Part shown: in pieces, positions 1-11,689 of the stretch
How positions within the stretch are numbered: the stretch's first letter is position 1
Layout: each line of letters opens with the position of its first letter
Origin: Antedon mediterranea
Lineage: Eukaryota; Echinodermata; Crinoidea; Comatulida; Antedonidae
DNA: 64,000 nt
Direction: 5' to 3'
NCBI RefSeq assembly: GCF_964355755.1
Contig: NC_092675.1
Span: 17,125,312-17,189,311, forward strand
Notes under the pieces: generated by a model
Told to the model about the DNA's origin: nothing
The model's input: the letters and a program-made list of their open reading frames with translations, nothing else
Database searches by the model: none
Program-made: the position numbers and the translations under genes

Positions 1-490
1 TGCTCTGTAGCACCACTTGAACATGATATTGAGTCAAGTTTAGGCTAGTGTGAGTATGTTCAAATCTGCTCTGTACCACCACTTGAACATGATATTGAGT
101 CAAGTTTGGCTAGTGTGAGTATGTTCAAATCTGCTCTGTAGCACCACTTGAACACATAATATTGAGTCAAGTTTGGGATAGTGTGAAAATGTTCAAATCT
201 GCTTTGTAGTGCCATTTGAACATGACATTGAGTATTTTTCTAGTGTGAGTATGTTCAAATCTGCTCTGTAGCACCACTTGAACATGATATTGAGTCAAGT
301 TTAGGCTAGTGTGAGTATGTTCAAATCTGCTCTGTAGCACCACTTGAACATGATATTGAGTCAAGTTTAGGCTAGTGTGAGTATGTTCAAATCTGCTCTG
401 TAGCACCACTTGAACATGATATTGAGTCAAGTTTGGGCTAGTGTGAGTATGTTCAAATCTGCCCTGTAGCACCACTTGAACATGATATTT
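1..490. repeat. 66-bp minisatellite, about 7.4 copies
   Basis: Copies start near 1, 67, 132, 200, 262, 328, 394 and 460, so the period is 66 bp with small indels (62-68). The array runs into the left edge of the window, so its true length is unknown. Each unit contains a GCACCACTTGAACATGATAT block and a GTGTGAGTATGTTCAAATCT block. The period is a multiple of three, so the minus strand stays open for about 100 codons with a 22-residue repeat; this alone is not evidence of coding. The copy at about 200-261 is the most diverged. Confidence 0.95.
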
Positions 491-2200
491 GAACTTAAAA
501 GTTATTTTACCTCATTCATTGTTAGAAGTGAAGTTACATACAGGGATCATATTCAGTGACGAAAGTAGAGGCATGAGACCTGGTTTTAGAGACCCTAAAC
601 CTTGGGTGTTTTTCTGTTCTTTCCTTTGGGCCCTGCTTAGGGGTGCCCGTAAGCTCATGGGCCCCAGGGTTTAGTTAGTGAATGCTCATAGCTGATCATA
701 TACAGTACTATGAGTCTCAGCATCTGCCAGACATGCACAAGACCTAGTAAGGTCGGTAAACTTTGCAAGCATCAAGAACAGCATTTTGACAGCAAATTTA
801 AGAGAAAGGGAGAAAAGGGCGTATAATTATTCAGTATTTAGCTGTTGATAGATACAATTTGTTTTAATACCTAAAGTGTATATTTTGATTAAATGAATAA
901 AAGACTAGTAGTTGCCAGAATTTCTAAGAAATGTAGTCCCATCACTCACCACATATATCGTGGGTCAATTTGTAAGGAGTTCAGGAAAGGAAAGAAAAAT
1001 TAGACTGTAAGCACAAGTTATCATCCACAACATAATGGGGTCAGATTTTGGTCAAAACTTTGGAAAAACCACAGAGTTGTGCTTTAGTGTTCATTTTTAA
1101 TATTAAAAATGTGCATAGGAAGAAGAATTAGTAGAATGTATATGTACATTTGGAAGCTAGCTGTACTCTTCTATAAATTGAATGCCATGGTTGCTGCTAA
1201 TCTCTGGTATGATTATACCAGTTACAGCAGCAGAATTAGACGAATAATAGTACAGTAGTCATGGATGTATATTATCTAACCCCATAGTTTCATATAAATT
1301 ATAACTATTGTACCAGTTTAAATGGTTTGTAACTGGTGTTACAGTGTATCAAAGTCCAAAGAAATACCCAAAACTGTGTCATGGCCTCCAAGGATGATGT
1401 TATAGTGGAACACATTAAGAGTTTGTAGCAGATGCTTCCTATATCAGCGGACATCAACAACTTGATATCAATTTTTCTTGTCATATTTTGAGAATTCTTT
1501 TCTAAAATAAATTAATGGTTCCAGGCAACCGATTGATTCCGACATAAAACTAAATATTATCCTATCGAATAGGAAATGAATTCTTTGCACTTGGTTAAAC
1601 ATGCTTAAAAAAAGTTCCCAAAGTAAAAGTACTTTAGAGTTCATGGTGAACCAAAAGTCCAATCAAGTTAAGCATAATGTTAAAAAAAGTGGTCTTGCTT
1701 GTCCAGTTTCAGATGAGTTTGGGTCATACAGAATATCAACACCCTTTTTTTTTTCTTTTGTAAAAGAAATGGTGACTAGAATGAGTTTTTACACTAAAAA
1801 TTCATGGTTTGGAAGTTGGTTGTGCGACAAAAGCCTTATTTTATAACTTGATCATATCGTAATTTTACGTGCATTTTTTATTTTGTATATAACATAGACC
1901 AGGTGATAAACAATAAAGAGTTCTCATCACAACCTCTTAAATTTGGTGCAGGATTTTGGTAAACTTAATTTCGTCTTACATCATATCATTAGATGTCATA
2001 TTAAGTGAAGGTTAAGTATAATAGAAGCCAGTCGTAGACCCTTATTAGGCCTACACATTTACACTAACATTACGGAAGGACATGTTTTTAAAAATATATT
2101 AACAGCAGGAAAATAAAATTATAGTCAGATTTATAATTTTCAATGTCAAACAAAGATGAAAGATTTTTGATGTGGGGTTAGCTTTCGAACACTGGCGGTT
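490..2200. other. Non-coding stretch with no recognised gene
   Basis: AT-rich sequence without a convincing exon. The only unusual part is a short GC-richer patch at about 575-675 containing GGGCCC twice, which may be an old repeat fragment. Nothing else is supported. Confidence 0.5.
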
Positions 2201-2205
2201 GACGA

Positions 2206-2298
2206 GAACCATGTCATCTATTTTCAATGGCCTCAAGAGCAACCCCTTCCCACTCCTCCTCAGTGTTTGTGATCTCTGTTAAAAGCCTGACCATAGAA
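2206..2298 (-). other. Possible terminal exon or transposase remnant (unrecognised)
   Basis: On the minus strand a short GC-richer segment reads LLTEITNTEEEWEGVALEAI followed by ENR and a stop. It is preceded by a plausible acceptor (TATGGTCAG). The acidic, Trp-containing peptide is unlike the surrounding AT-rich sequence and could be the last exon of a gene whose other exons lie to the right, or the end of an old DDE transposase. I recognise no family and see no partner exon nearby, so this is a weak call. Confidence 0.25.
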
Positions 2299-2640
2299 AG
2301 CTTGTTAATTAGCCATGAAAATCAATAACAAACATTGGTATTTTATTTTGAAATCAGATGACCTAACCCAATTTTGCAAACTGTTTCAATGTTAATAAAA
2401 GAAATCAATGATATTTGATTACAACCTATATTTAAAGTAGTTTGGTATTACAAGTTGGTAACCATGGTAACCAATTAGAAATCGGAGTAATCAAACACCA
2501 TCATTAATTCTTTGTTTGTCTTGCTTGAGTATTGAGATTTTTGAGAGATGTGAAATATACATATTGGCTACAAAGAGTATATAGTACAGTCGTACACTTT
2601 AGATTGTATGTGATATACTGTACAATACATTTATATAGAA

Positions 2641-2880
2641 CATGCACGGGTTCGAGGCTCTCTCACTCCATGGTTCTGGTGGCAGAACGAGTCTTCTTGG
2701 ATAAGGACTATAAACTGTAGGTCCATGGTACACAACTAGCTCGTGTGCACTGAAGCTAGTACATCTTTTGAGACGAGTAGGGGGTTACCCCGGTGTACTA
2801 GTATGTCACAGCCACTGATCACAAACTGGGCCCTCTGAAGAGGTCACCAAGTATAAACAAATTAAATAAACTAAACTAAA
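2641..2880 (+). mobile_element. tRNA-derived SINE copy, 5' truncated
   Basis: A B-box-like GGTTCGAGGCTC lies at about 2650. It is followed by a core of about 120 bp (2688-2805) that recurs almost unchanged at 45610-45728, and then by an A-rich tail ending in repeated AACTA/AAATA units. B box, shared core and A-rich tail together are the layout of a SINE. No clear A box is left upstream. The family name is not known to me. Confidence 0.75.
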
Positions 2881-3227
2881 CTAATGAACATTTGATAAAA
2901 TATATAATATATGCATGAGATATAAATGGGGTGTTTTCAAGAAATATTGTTCCCCAAAAATAAAAAATAATGATGAATATTGATGTCAAAATAGGATTTT
3001 GCTACACAAAAAAATAGAACATAATGATTTTGCAAAATTAAAAATAAAAAACCCAAACTAAATGATATAATACTTATGTAACAACTTCAGGGATTTTTCT
3101 CTAAATGATAGAAACAATATTGGTACCAATAAAGAGTGAAATCAACTCCTCTCTTAAAAACTCCACAATGTTCATATATTTAGGAAACTGTATAAAAAAC
3201 ATCTATTAGAAAATTATATAATATGAT

Positions 3228-3331
3228 AAAGTAATTAGTAAACCCATTCTTATGCATTTGATTTCAGAAAGTAATTCGTAAACCCATTCTTATGCATTTG
3301 ATTTCAGAAAGTAATTCGTAAACCCATTCTT
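3228..3331. repeat. 40-bp tandem repeat, 2.5 copies
   Basis: Units begin at 3231, 3271 and 3311 with GTAATT(A/C)GTAAACCCATTC. The second and third copies are nearly identical, so the duplication looks recent. Confidence 0.9.
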
Positions 3332-4261
3332 CTTTTATAAATCAAAAATAAAAATTAATTGTTTGCTTAGTTTAAATGTAGTATTTTATTGGAAAATTTC
3401 TATGAAATTATAATTTTGAGCTGATTTACATTTATTAATGAATTTTATATTTAAATGGGGTTTTTTCTTTTATAAGCATCTGCTTCAAGAATTTTCCCCT
3501 TTTTTTTGTTTAAATCAATTTTGTAATTATAAATGTTAATTTTGTTGTTTATTTATCTACTTTATTTACAAAGAAAACAAAAGAAGTTGTCATTGTCATA
3601 TTAATACAAATGAAAACATGGAATTTCAGGACTGTGACCTGGAAGAAAGAAAATATTTATTCTTATTTAATCAAAAATTCAAAGATAAAATTAAATTTGA
3701 TGACGAAAATGATTTGCTATTATCATTGTACTATCATAAGCTAAATAGTGCAAGTTTAAACTCGGAATTGTTTGATCAATGTCTGTAAACACAGCTGCTG
3801 TAAATATATTATTTTATTTTTGTAACTTCTTAATGATAATTGATTAATTACCATCATTAATCATTAATTAATTTAAATGTTAATGGCTATTTTAATGAAT
3901 AAATGTTAATCCGTTTAATGCATTTTTTAATTCATTTTTAATCATGTGAATAATGGGATATTTACTGAAGGAGGGGCATTAATTTAGAGAACAGGCTGTT
4001 ATCATATGTCTGTCTTCCCTTAAGGCTGCTAAACGTTATTTGCACATAATGACAGAGATAGCTGGTTATCTGGCAGTGTTCCAAAACGTCCATCTGTTTT
4101 AATGCACCAAACCCTATCGACAAGATCGCCGCCGGATGCCATCATTTGAATCATATCAATGAGAAGAAAATTACTTTGAAAAAGTGGGTTTTTATATTGA
4201 AAAATATTGCATTCAAGCAAAAAGCACAATAGTAAATCTCTTCCAAATATTAAACACCCTT

Positions 4262-4410
4262 GATCTGCTGGGCCAGAATTACTGGATAACCTTGGGCTGG
4301 ACCAGAATTACTGGACATTCTTGAGTTAGGCCAGAATTACTGGACACCCTTGAGTTAGGCCAGAATTACTGGACACCCTTGAGTTAGGCCAGAATTACTG
4401 GACACCTTTT
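4262..4410. repeat. 29-bp tandem repeat, 5 copies
   Basis: The block CCAGAATTACTGGA recurs at about 4272, 4301, 4330, 4359 and 4388, a regular 29-bp period. The block itself is nearly palindromic (CCAG...CTGG). The central copies are identical and the outer ones are diverged. Confidence 0.9.
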
Positions 4411-5237
4411 AGTTCTCCCAGAATGTCTGGTTTCAGAATAAAAGAAAGAAAACTCCGGGTTTTGGAAGAGTTATCCGTATTCAAGGAGTCTGGTAATTAT
4501 TTATTTATTGCACCATTTTGACTGAGCTGATTTAATGGGGGGCGATGACAGACAATTACATAGAAGCATAAAATATAAAAGTATGTACGATTTAAAACTA
4601 TCTAAAAGCTGTAAAAATAGAAAGGGAGCAAATATTGTAAAGTTAAAAGATTTAAAAATCTTAAAGGTATGTCAGTATAATGGAGAATTTAGGTCTTTTA
4701 AAATGTTACCAACAAAGTCTGTCCTCGAGTATATACATGTATAAATTCTACCAGTAGGCCAAATTCGGCAATCCGCTGGCAGATCTTAATCCTGGGGAGA
4801 TTGCCCTGTTTGAATCACATCGAGAGACAGTATAGGTGTAGTTATGGACTGGGTGGTGGAAGCTGTAAGAATAGTACAAGATTTCTGTATTTTAGAAATG
4901 TTGGTAGGCTTTCGAGGCCCATAACGTTTAAAGGCAATTAGAGAAGTTGACTGTACAATGCAGATTGTAATGATATACTTCAATACTTGGCTATAGAATC
5001 ATTTCAGTTTTTGCTTATCAATACAATTAATATTTTAAAATGCTTGGAATGTATGTTTGGGCCAGGTTTAAATGGTTTGCGTGATAAAAAGAGTTTCAAC
5101 CATATACTGTATGTGCCATTAAATACTGCGAAGTTGAACTTTATTGGCAAGATTCACAGCCGTGTATGGTTTGTTTAATTACAAAATCAGCTATCATTAT
5201 TACTGCTGTCCGTAATGCAAAATCACTGTCTGAAAAC

Positions 5238-5266
5238 CAGGGAAGAGTTAAATTAACTCTTCCCTG
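5238..5266. repeat. Perfect 14-bp stem palindrome between direct repeats
   Basis: CAGGGAAGAGTTAA is followed by one base and then its exact reverse complement. The sequence CTGAAAACCA occurs on both sides, overlapping the stem ends, like a target-site duplication around a tiny fold-back insertion. Confidence 0.8.
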
Positions 5267-5299
5267 CTGAAAACCAAGTATTTGACACCTATGTATTCC

Positions 5300-8200
5300 A
5301 ACATCAATATCGGAGACTGACGTAATCAATTCCACCATTGATCTGAACCTTTACCAACACCTCATCTCGCATGATTCTGTTATTATGTTATTATTATTTT
5401 GATGACCTTTAAAAGTTCATTTAGTTTTAATGAACATTCTAATAATAGAATTTTGGACAGTGTGACCTTGGATTAATGGATATTACTTCCGGTAATATCC
5501 TCAGTTTTATACACTTCTCTAAAGTGGCGTTGATATCGAAAATTTGTGGTTAATTTTAACTAGATAATGTATCGCAAATTCTCCGTTTTGTTGACAATAG
5601 GTCTCGACAATTGATAAAAGTAAACACACCAAATGTTTTGGACCAATCCGGTTTTTACCAGTCTTCATTTAACGCAACTTGTAATTTATTTGGAAAATTA
5701 ATTCTAACTACATAGTATGTTTTACTGTAATTGCTGTTATGTTGAGAATAGGTTGGCAATGAAAGTAACAATTCAAATGCTTTGAGAAGATCCTGGATAC
5801 GTCTTCTACTAGTGTACGCAAATGTTTTCAATTAGTGCTCCCTTGCAAATTTAGTTTTTTTTTGGTCAAACCGCAGATCCAGGTCTTTATTGTATTCTTA
5901 CTTCCTATTTAAAATGAAATGAAAACTATAGTTGTAAAGTAAATTGTAGAGACATAGTATAGCTAAATCGTAAGTACAGATATTTTAATGCTAGTATAGC
6001 AACTCCCACTACTCATTCTCCAAGAAAATTGAAGATCACTTTTGTCTCTTTACTAAATCGATCTGCTCATCATTTTTTCTTTATTTTTCCAACTTTTATC
6101 TGTATTTATTATATTATTTTTTAACTTGTCAAGGCAATCCTGCCACAATGTTTTTATCTTCTTGGGATTCTGCTTTCGTCCATTACTTACAAAAAATCTC
6201 AATCTGTGGTCATTACTGTTTTTTAACAAAAATTATTGTCTTTTGCACGACAATGAATTACTTTTGAATAGAATCTTGTGTAATGAGCGTTCTTTACTCT
6301 GTAGTAGTATTTCTGGCATCATAGAAACCAATCTTTTTTTACAATTTAAATTGATAAAAGGGTTACTATTGATATTATTTAGTATCTATCTACTGTTTTT
6401 GAGGATTTTTAATGATAAACCTACGCCCTTTCAATTTATCGTTTCCGTTTAGTATCGTACCAGTATTTTGTCAAATAATTGTCTAAACAAATCATTAGTA
6501 AAGAGGTTATATATTAATTTCTGATGATCCCAAATATGATGGTTGGAAATTTATGTTGTCTCTTTTTTTTACTTTGAGTTTGTTTATAAAACACAATTGG
6601 TTGAATTACGACTACGCATTGAACTGTGTATACACAAGTCATTGTCTGGATCTGACAAAATCCTAAACACTCCCTTTCTGCCATCGATCGAATAAGGCAG
6701 TATAAATTTATAAAAAAATATTTCTCCGATTGATCATGGACTAGTCTGTCGGACCATTTTATTTTATGTGTGACTGTTTTATTAGTGGGACCATTTTATT
6801 GATGCTACTCCCATTGTAATCTGATAATATAAAAAAAAAGAGATAATATTTACAGATTTCTTTAAATTAGGTTACTTAAGTTTGTTACTTCTAAAGGTTT
6901 GTTTTGAACGACAACTAATTTGATTAAAATGCCAGTTTGTGAACCATTACAGTAAGCCAACCTGGTTATATAGTTTAATATTTACATACATTGAGGTTAT
7001 AAAGTCATGACTTGTCAGTGTACAGTCTTTGGAGCATCTTAATTTAGTTGCCAATACAAGACAAGTGACAGATTCGTTCTTTGTGTTATGATTACTGTAC
7101 AAGTTCTCTTTCTTTATACACAAGTTTTCCAAATCCAACTCATACTGTTGATAGGTAGAACAAAACAAATATTAGTTATTAATTATGACAAATTTGTTTA
7201 CTAGTTTAACTATCTCTTGCCTTGATGGTGTGTTCTATTTGGTACAATAATTGGTACAATAATGTTATTTTGAGCATGGCATGTACTGTAAGAAAGTTAC
7301 TTTATATAAAATATATATAACTTTTTCACAAAGTTAGACTTTCTAAAATAACTTAAATGACAAAAGTATACATAGTCAGACAATAATCTATTCTTAATCT
7401 TTTAAACTTGCCAAAAAGAATTGGAATACTTTATAAATTATGGATGGACCAGTTTTTTAATTAAAAAAAATGTAACTTAGGCACATTGCCAAGGACTATC
7501 AATGAATGATGCTTACTCGATCATTAAATATGGTTGAATTGTAAAAGGCCACTGACACAATAATTAATAAAATCTGTACTTCCAATTTTATTCTATTTAA
7601 TTGAATGAAATTCAGTAGACCCCCCCCCCCCCCCACTAATTCATAGCTTCTGTACATACCCACTTTGTAGATCGAATCAATTAAGACATTTATACTTTTA
7701 CATGTTACTTTTCTTCATATTGCACTATTTTCAGGTACAAGTAATAATGAATATGTATATGTTTTGATTGTTTTCTTTTCCCAGTTTCAGGACCCAAACA
7801 AATTAATACCAGTGTTCCCTGAATAGGGATTTGACTCATTATTAGTTTTATTGTAGTGTCCCCTTAATGTCATCTAAAACTATCTTTAATGTTAATTTTT
7901 GTTATACAGAGTTTATTAATATTTACGAATAATTTTGTATGAGTGAGAAAAACCTGTGTTTCCATAAGGACCAATAAATCTGAATCAATACCATAATAAT
8001 CGTGCATGATAGTAATTTCCTGATCAAGGGCACTATTTTTCTACAAAAAATATTTATGAATAGTTTTTTATACCTTTATATAAAACCTGTTTTCATTTAT
8101 GTGACAGAAGTTTGCAAAAATTTTCGAAGAAACTGCAATCATTGCCAAAGTGTATTTATAGATTACAGCACCGGAGATTCTACTAATTATATTAAGTTTT

Positions 8201-9118
8201 TAAACCTAGGTTTATTCCTGTTAAAGTAGGTGAATGTACTTCAGATGTGGATCTGTGATATCCATAGAAAATGGGAAAGTTTATAAAGGGATTTTTTTTT
8301 TTATGCATCTGGGAATATTTATCAAACTGTTGATGTGTAAAATACTGACCTTGATATGTGACCCTTGTTGTCTTTTTTAAGGTACATCTTTTAGGTTAAA
8401 ATAAATTAAGACAAGTTATAGTTAATTAATAATGACGTTCAGTTGACTATTAACTTGTGATGTAGGCCTACTGCTATTAATACTTTTGTCAAAATAACTT
8501 TTTTAAAGGCATGCTAGAATTTTGATTTCGAAGGAAAAAAATAATGTTTTCACGTATAAAAAGGCAATCACCCAAGAACCCATTGGCTGGCAGCCATCTT
8601 TACTATTTTTTGCTTTAAATTACAGTTTTTTCAGGTAAATAATTTTGTTTTCAATCCAATTTATGGTCAAAGTGACTAACTATTTTGGAATATCAAAATG
8701 GCATATTCAACAAAAGAAATTTTAAAAATAATATTTTCAGGGAGACTATATATCTTTAAAATGGCAATAACAGTATTTTCTTTTTTTTTAAATGTCTCTT
8801 TACTAAAATCTAGAAATTAACTGATCTCAATTTAAACCATTTAGACAACGCAAATTGATTCTTATCTTAGTTGGCAAAACGGTTTTGTAGAGAAATTTTA
8901 ACACAATATCAGTCTGATGTCGGAAGTCAATGAACGTTGCGAATATTTGACTAACCTCTAGATAAGAATGATGTCATTGCATGCATAAATAATCATCAAA
9001 CGGATAAAAACGGTTTTATCTTAGATTTTAATTTACATAACAAAAAACACAATCATTGTTTATAAACAAACAATTAAAAGCAGCTCCAAAGAACATGTGA
9101 TTATAAACCTTTATTAGA
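5300..9118. other. Non-coding AT-rich stretch
   Basis: No exon or known element recognised. It contains a small palindrome at about 5479-5501 (GGATATTAC with GTAATATCC) and a homopolymer run of about 17 C at 7620-7637. An open frame of 108 codons at 6126-6452 (+) has hydrophobic, low-complexity content and no similarity that I can name. Confidence 0.5.
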
Positions 9119-9214
9119 AATTTGTTTACTAACCTCATTCAAATTTGTTTACTAACCTCATTCAAATTTGTTTACTAACCTCATTCAAATTTGTTTGCTA
9201 ACCTCATTCAAATA
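9119..9214. repeat. 23-bp tandem repeat, 4 copies
   Basis: TTTGTTTACTAACCTCATTC recurs at 9121, 9144, 9167 and 9190 with strict 23-bp spacing; only the fourth copy differs (GCTAACC). The copies are head to tail without spacers, so this is a microsatellite-like array and not a CRISPR. Confidence 0.92.
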
Positions 9215-10518
9215 TTTTTTTCTAAGCATGACTCCAGATGCTGAAAAGTCCTCAACTTTACCTTGTTTTCTTTTTGGAGTTAGATGTACCGCATCCGTAT
9301 CTGACGTCAGTTTTTATTTGCAAACCATTAAACATTATACGTTTTTATTTAGATCAAAAGTGTGTTTGTACTTGTCTTTCATGGAATGTTTTATGTTATA
9401 TAACACCTAAATAAATTTGATTTATTAGATTCGGACGATTATGGGTCACATGGTGTGCAAAAAAAGCCCCCTATATCTAATTTAATCATGAGGATAATGT
9501 AATATATTATTTCCAGCCATCTAGGTCTTTATTTTTTTAGAACACAACACTCAGTAACTTTCCAATAAAAAAATACTGTACAATTTTTCTTTATATGGCC
9601 CGTAGAGATACCATAATGAACTACAATATCTCTATGATGGGATATATGTACCCTCATCTATACTGAAAATTAGATTTTACATTTCAAGTACAGTAATCAT
9701 GATTTTTATTATTTAAAAAATTGTATAGGTATTTATGGTAATAACAGTGAGTTTTTCAGATAGTGTCTGTTTGACTTTGAAAGAAAATCATCAGTTAATT
9801 ACATATATTTTGATATTTTATTTTCAAAGCATGACTTGTACTTTCTGTACCATTCACAGAAAAAATTAAAATTGTGTTTTGATGCTGATCAAATAAAATA
9901 AGGCTGACATAATAATATTGTAGTTAGGAAAAAAAAATCCCTAATCTGTATTTTTATTATTACAGTAGGCTGTATAGTAGGAGTACTTTTGACTATTGTT
10001 TGTATCATCAAAAAGGTATTTATTAAAATAAGACATCGTAACATGTCGTGTTAATAACATAGTAGGTAAATGAGAAAAATCTAGATATTTCAGAATTAGA
10101 CGAGTTTGAAAATATACCATACCTAAAACAGTTTTAAGTTGTTAAAATATAATTCTTAATGTTTGTTTAGGACGGCCAAGTGTGATGAACTATAAGGTGT
10201 GTCAAAAACAAACTTTTACAAGAGTATCACACCATGTTTACTTTAAAAACAAAGAGCAGTATGGATTATTACGTCGTCACATTTCTAGAAAAATATTTGA
10301 TTTATTAAACTTACTTAGGAAAAAAGTCATCTTTACTTTGTTTGTCAAATTAAAAACTAAGCAAATATTTTTACATAGTTTTTTTCTTAAATATATTATA
10401 TTCCTTATAATATAAAGAACTTTTTTTGTTAAATTACGAAGTCTATTCCTATAAAAATAACTTTATCAATTCTTAATCTTAACTACTAATCAACAGATTA
10501 GGTAGAATATCAGTAGAC

Positions 10519-11040
10519 ATGTATAACCCTATTAATGATATCTTAAATACTCTTGGTTGGAGTAGACTTACAGAAAAATGGAATGAAAATATTCTTATAA
10601 TGCTATTTAAATGTTTAAAAGAAATAGCTCCAAGATACTTAACAATATTATTTCAATTTACTGTAGATAACCACAATAAATGCACTCGCTCCCGAAGTAA
10701 TAATGACTTATCTATTCCGCTATGGAATAACTCTCAGGGTAAAAGAACTTTTGTTTATAGATCAACTAAACTATGGAATTCTCTACCAAATAACATAAAA
10801 TCAGAACTCCATAATATGTCTTTGGAAACTTTTAAATCTTCACTATAGAAAACATATATGTATTAACCTTTTTGCCTTTACAATTGTAAATAGTTTTATA
10901 TCTGTTTTCTTTCTTTTTGTTTTTCTTTTATATTTTATTTTTGTTGTAAATATGTTTACTGAACCACTTTGGAAATCAGTACATTTGTATTGAAAGTGTA
11001 TTTCAGTTTAAAGAAAGAACAACAAATAAATAAATAAATA
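10519..11040 (+). mobile_element. 3' end of a non-LTR retrotransposon (LINE)
   Basis: The frame 10519-10848 (109 codons) ends a LINE reverse transcriptase ORF. It carries the usual C-terminal pattern: LGWSRLTEKW, then an ILIMLFKCLKEIAPRYL helix, an R-rich loop (CTRSRSNNDLSIPLW), then GKRTFVYRSTKLWNSLPNNI and an S/F/K-rich end. It is followed by a T-rich 3' UTR and an (AAATA)n tail at about 11023-11040, which is where LINEs usually stop. The 5' part, with endonuclease and RT core, is absent: a typical 5'-truncated insertion. The C-terminal block is similar in layout to the LINE at 43066-47705, so both may belong to related families. Confidence 0.8.
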
Positions 11041-11566
11041 TGTGAAATGCCAGTCTTGTTGTCTCTAGGTACAGTAGTTCTACAAACATACAGTAGCACT
11101 CATGAAGTCTGAATAGCTCAATAAAAACATAATCAGCGTTGGTTTTGTTTATTTGTCAATGATTTGATGCATCCTTAACAAATATAGACATACTTAAGCA
11201 ATATTGACATGCAGTCATTTTCCATGAAAAATTTGGTTCTTAAAATCAATAACCGGAATCAATGACCTCTTCCAAAAATGAATTAAAATATAAAACCTTA
11301 TCTTTTAGTGTATGTGAATTCTGTAATCTGATTGATCAATATGTATGAGATATAATTCCGTATTACACCCATTTACTGAGTCAAGCAGATCAGAAGGTAA
11401 TATATCTCGTATTACCTGTTTGATGTTTCTACGCGCACGTTGTTTATCGTTGAGCGCATGCGTAGTTGTGATTTCAACCATTGAATATGAACGCCTTTTT
11501 GACGGTCTGTAAAAAAAGCTAATTGTCCAATTGCTTATACAGTAGTGTACACTAAGAGATAAAATC

Positions 11567-11686
11567 GTTGCACCTTGCTTGTTCTTACGAAATACGGTAA
11601 ATATCTACGTTCTGGTTCCATATTCCATGGAATATGGAATCAGAGTGCAGATATTTCCCGTATTCCGTGAACAAGCAGGGTGTAAC
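11567..11686. repeat. 120-bp imperfect hairpin (fold-back or MITE)
   Basis: The sequence folds on itself over its full length. Its ends are GTTGCACCTTGCTTGTTC and its imperfect complement (GAACAAGCAGGGTGTAAC), and the centre is a perfect 24-bp palindrome built on TTCCATATTCCA. The arms also pair through TACG(G)TAAATATCT and AGATATTTCCCGTA. Confidence 0.85.
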
Positions 11687-11689
11687 TAA

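Noticed and set aside
167-475. 102-codon minus-strand ORF as a protein gene
   Set aside because: It is produced by the 66-bp minisatellite, whose period is a multiple of three; there is no start context and no domain.
6126-6452. 108-codon ORF as a gene
   Set aside because: Low-complexity hydrophobic translation of T-rich DNA; no family, start context or splice partners.
9119-9214. Regular 23-bp repeats as a CRISPR array
   Set aside because: The units are head to tail without spacers, the sequence is clearly eukaryotic, and there are no cas genes.
10182-10415. 77-codon ORF upstream of the LINE fragment as part of the LINE
   Set aside because: Basic and hydrophobic low-complexity translation that does not match the LINE region expected before LGWSRLTEKW.
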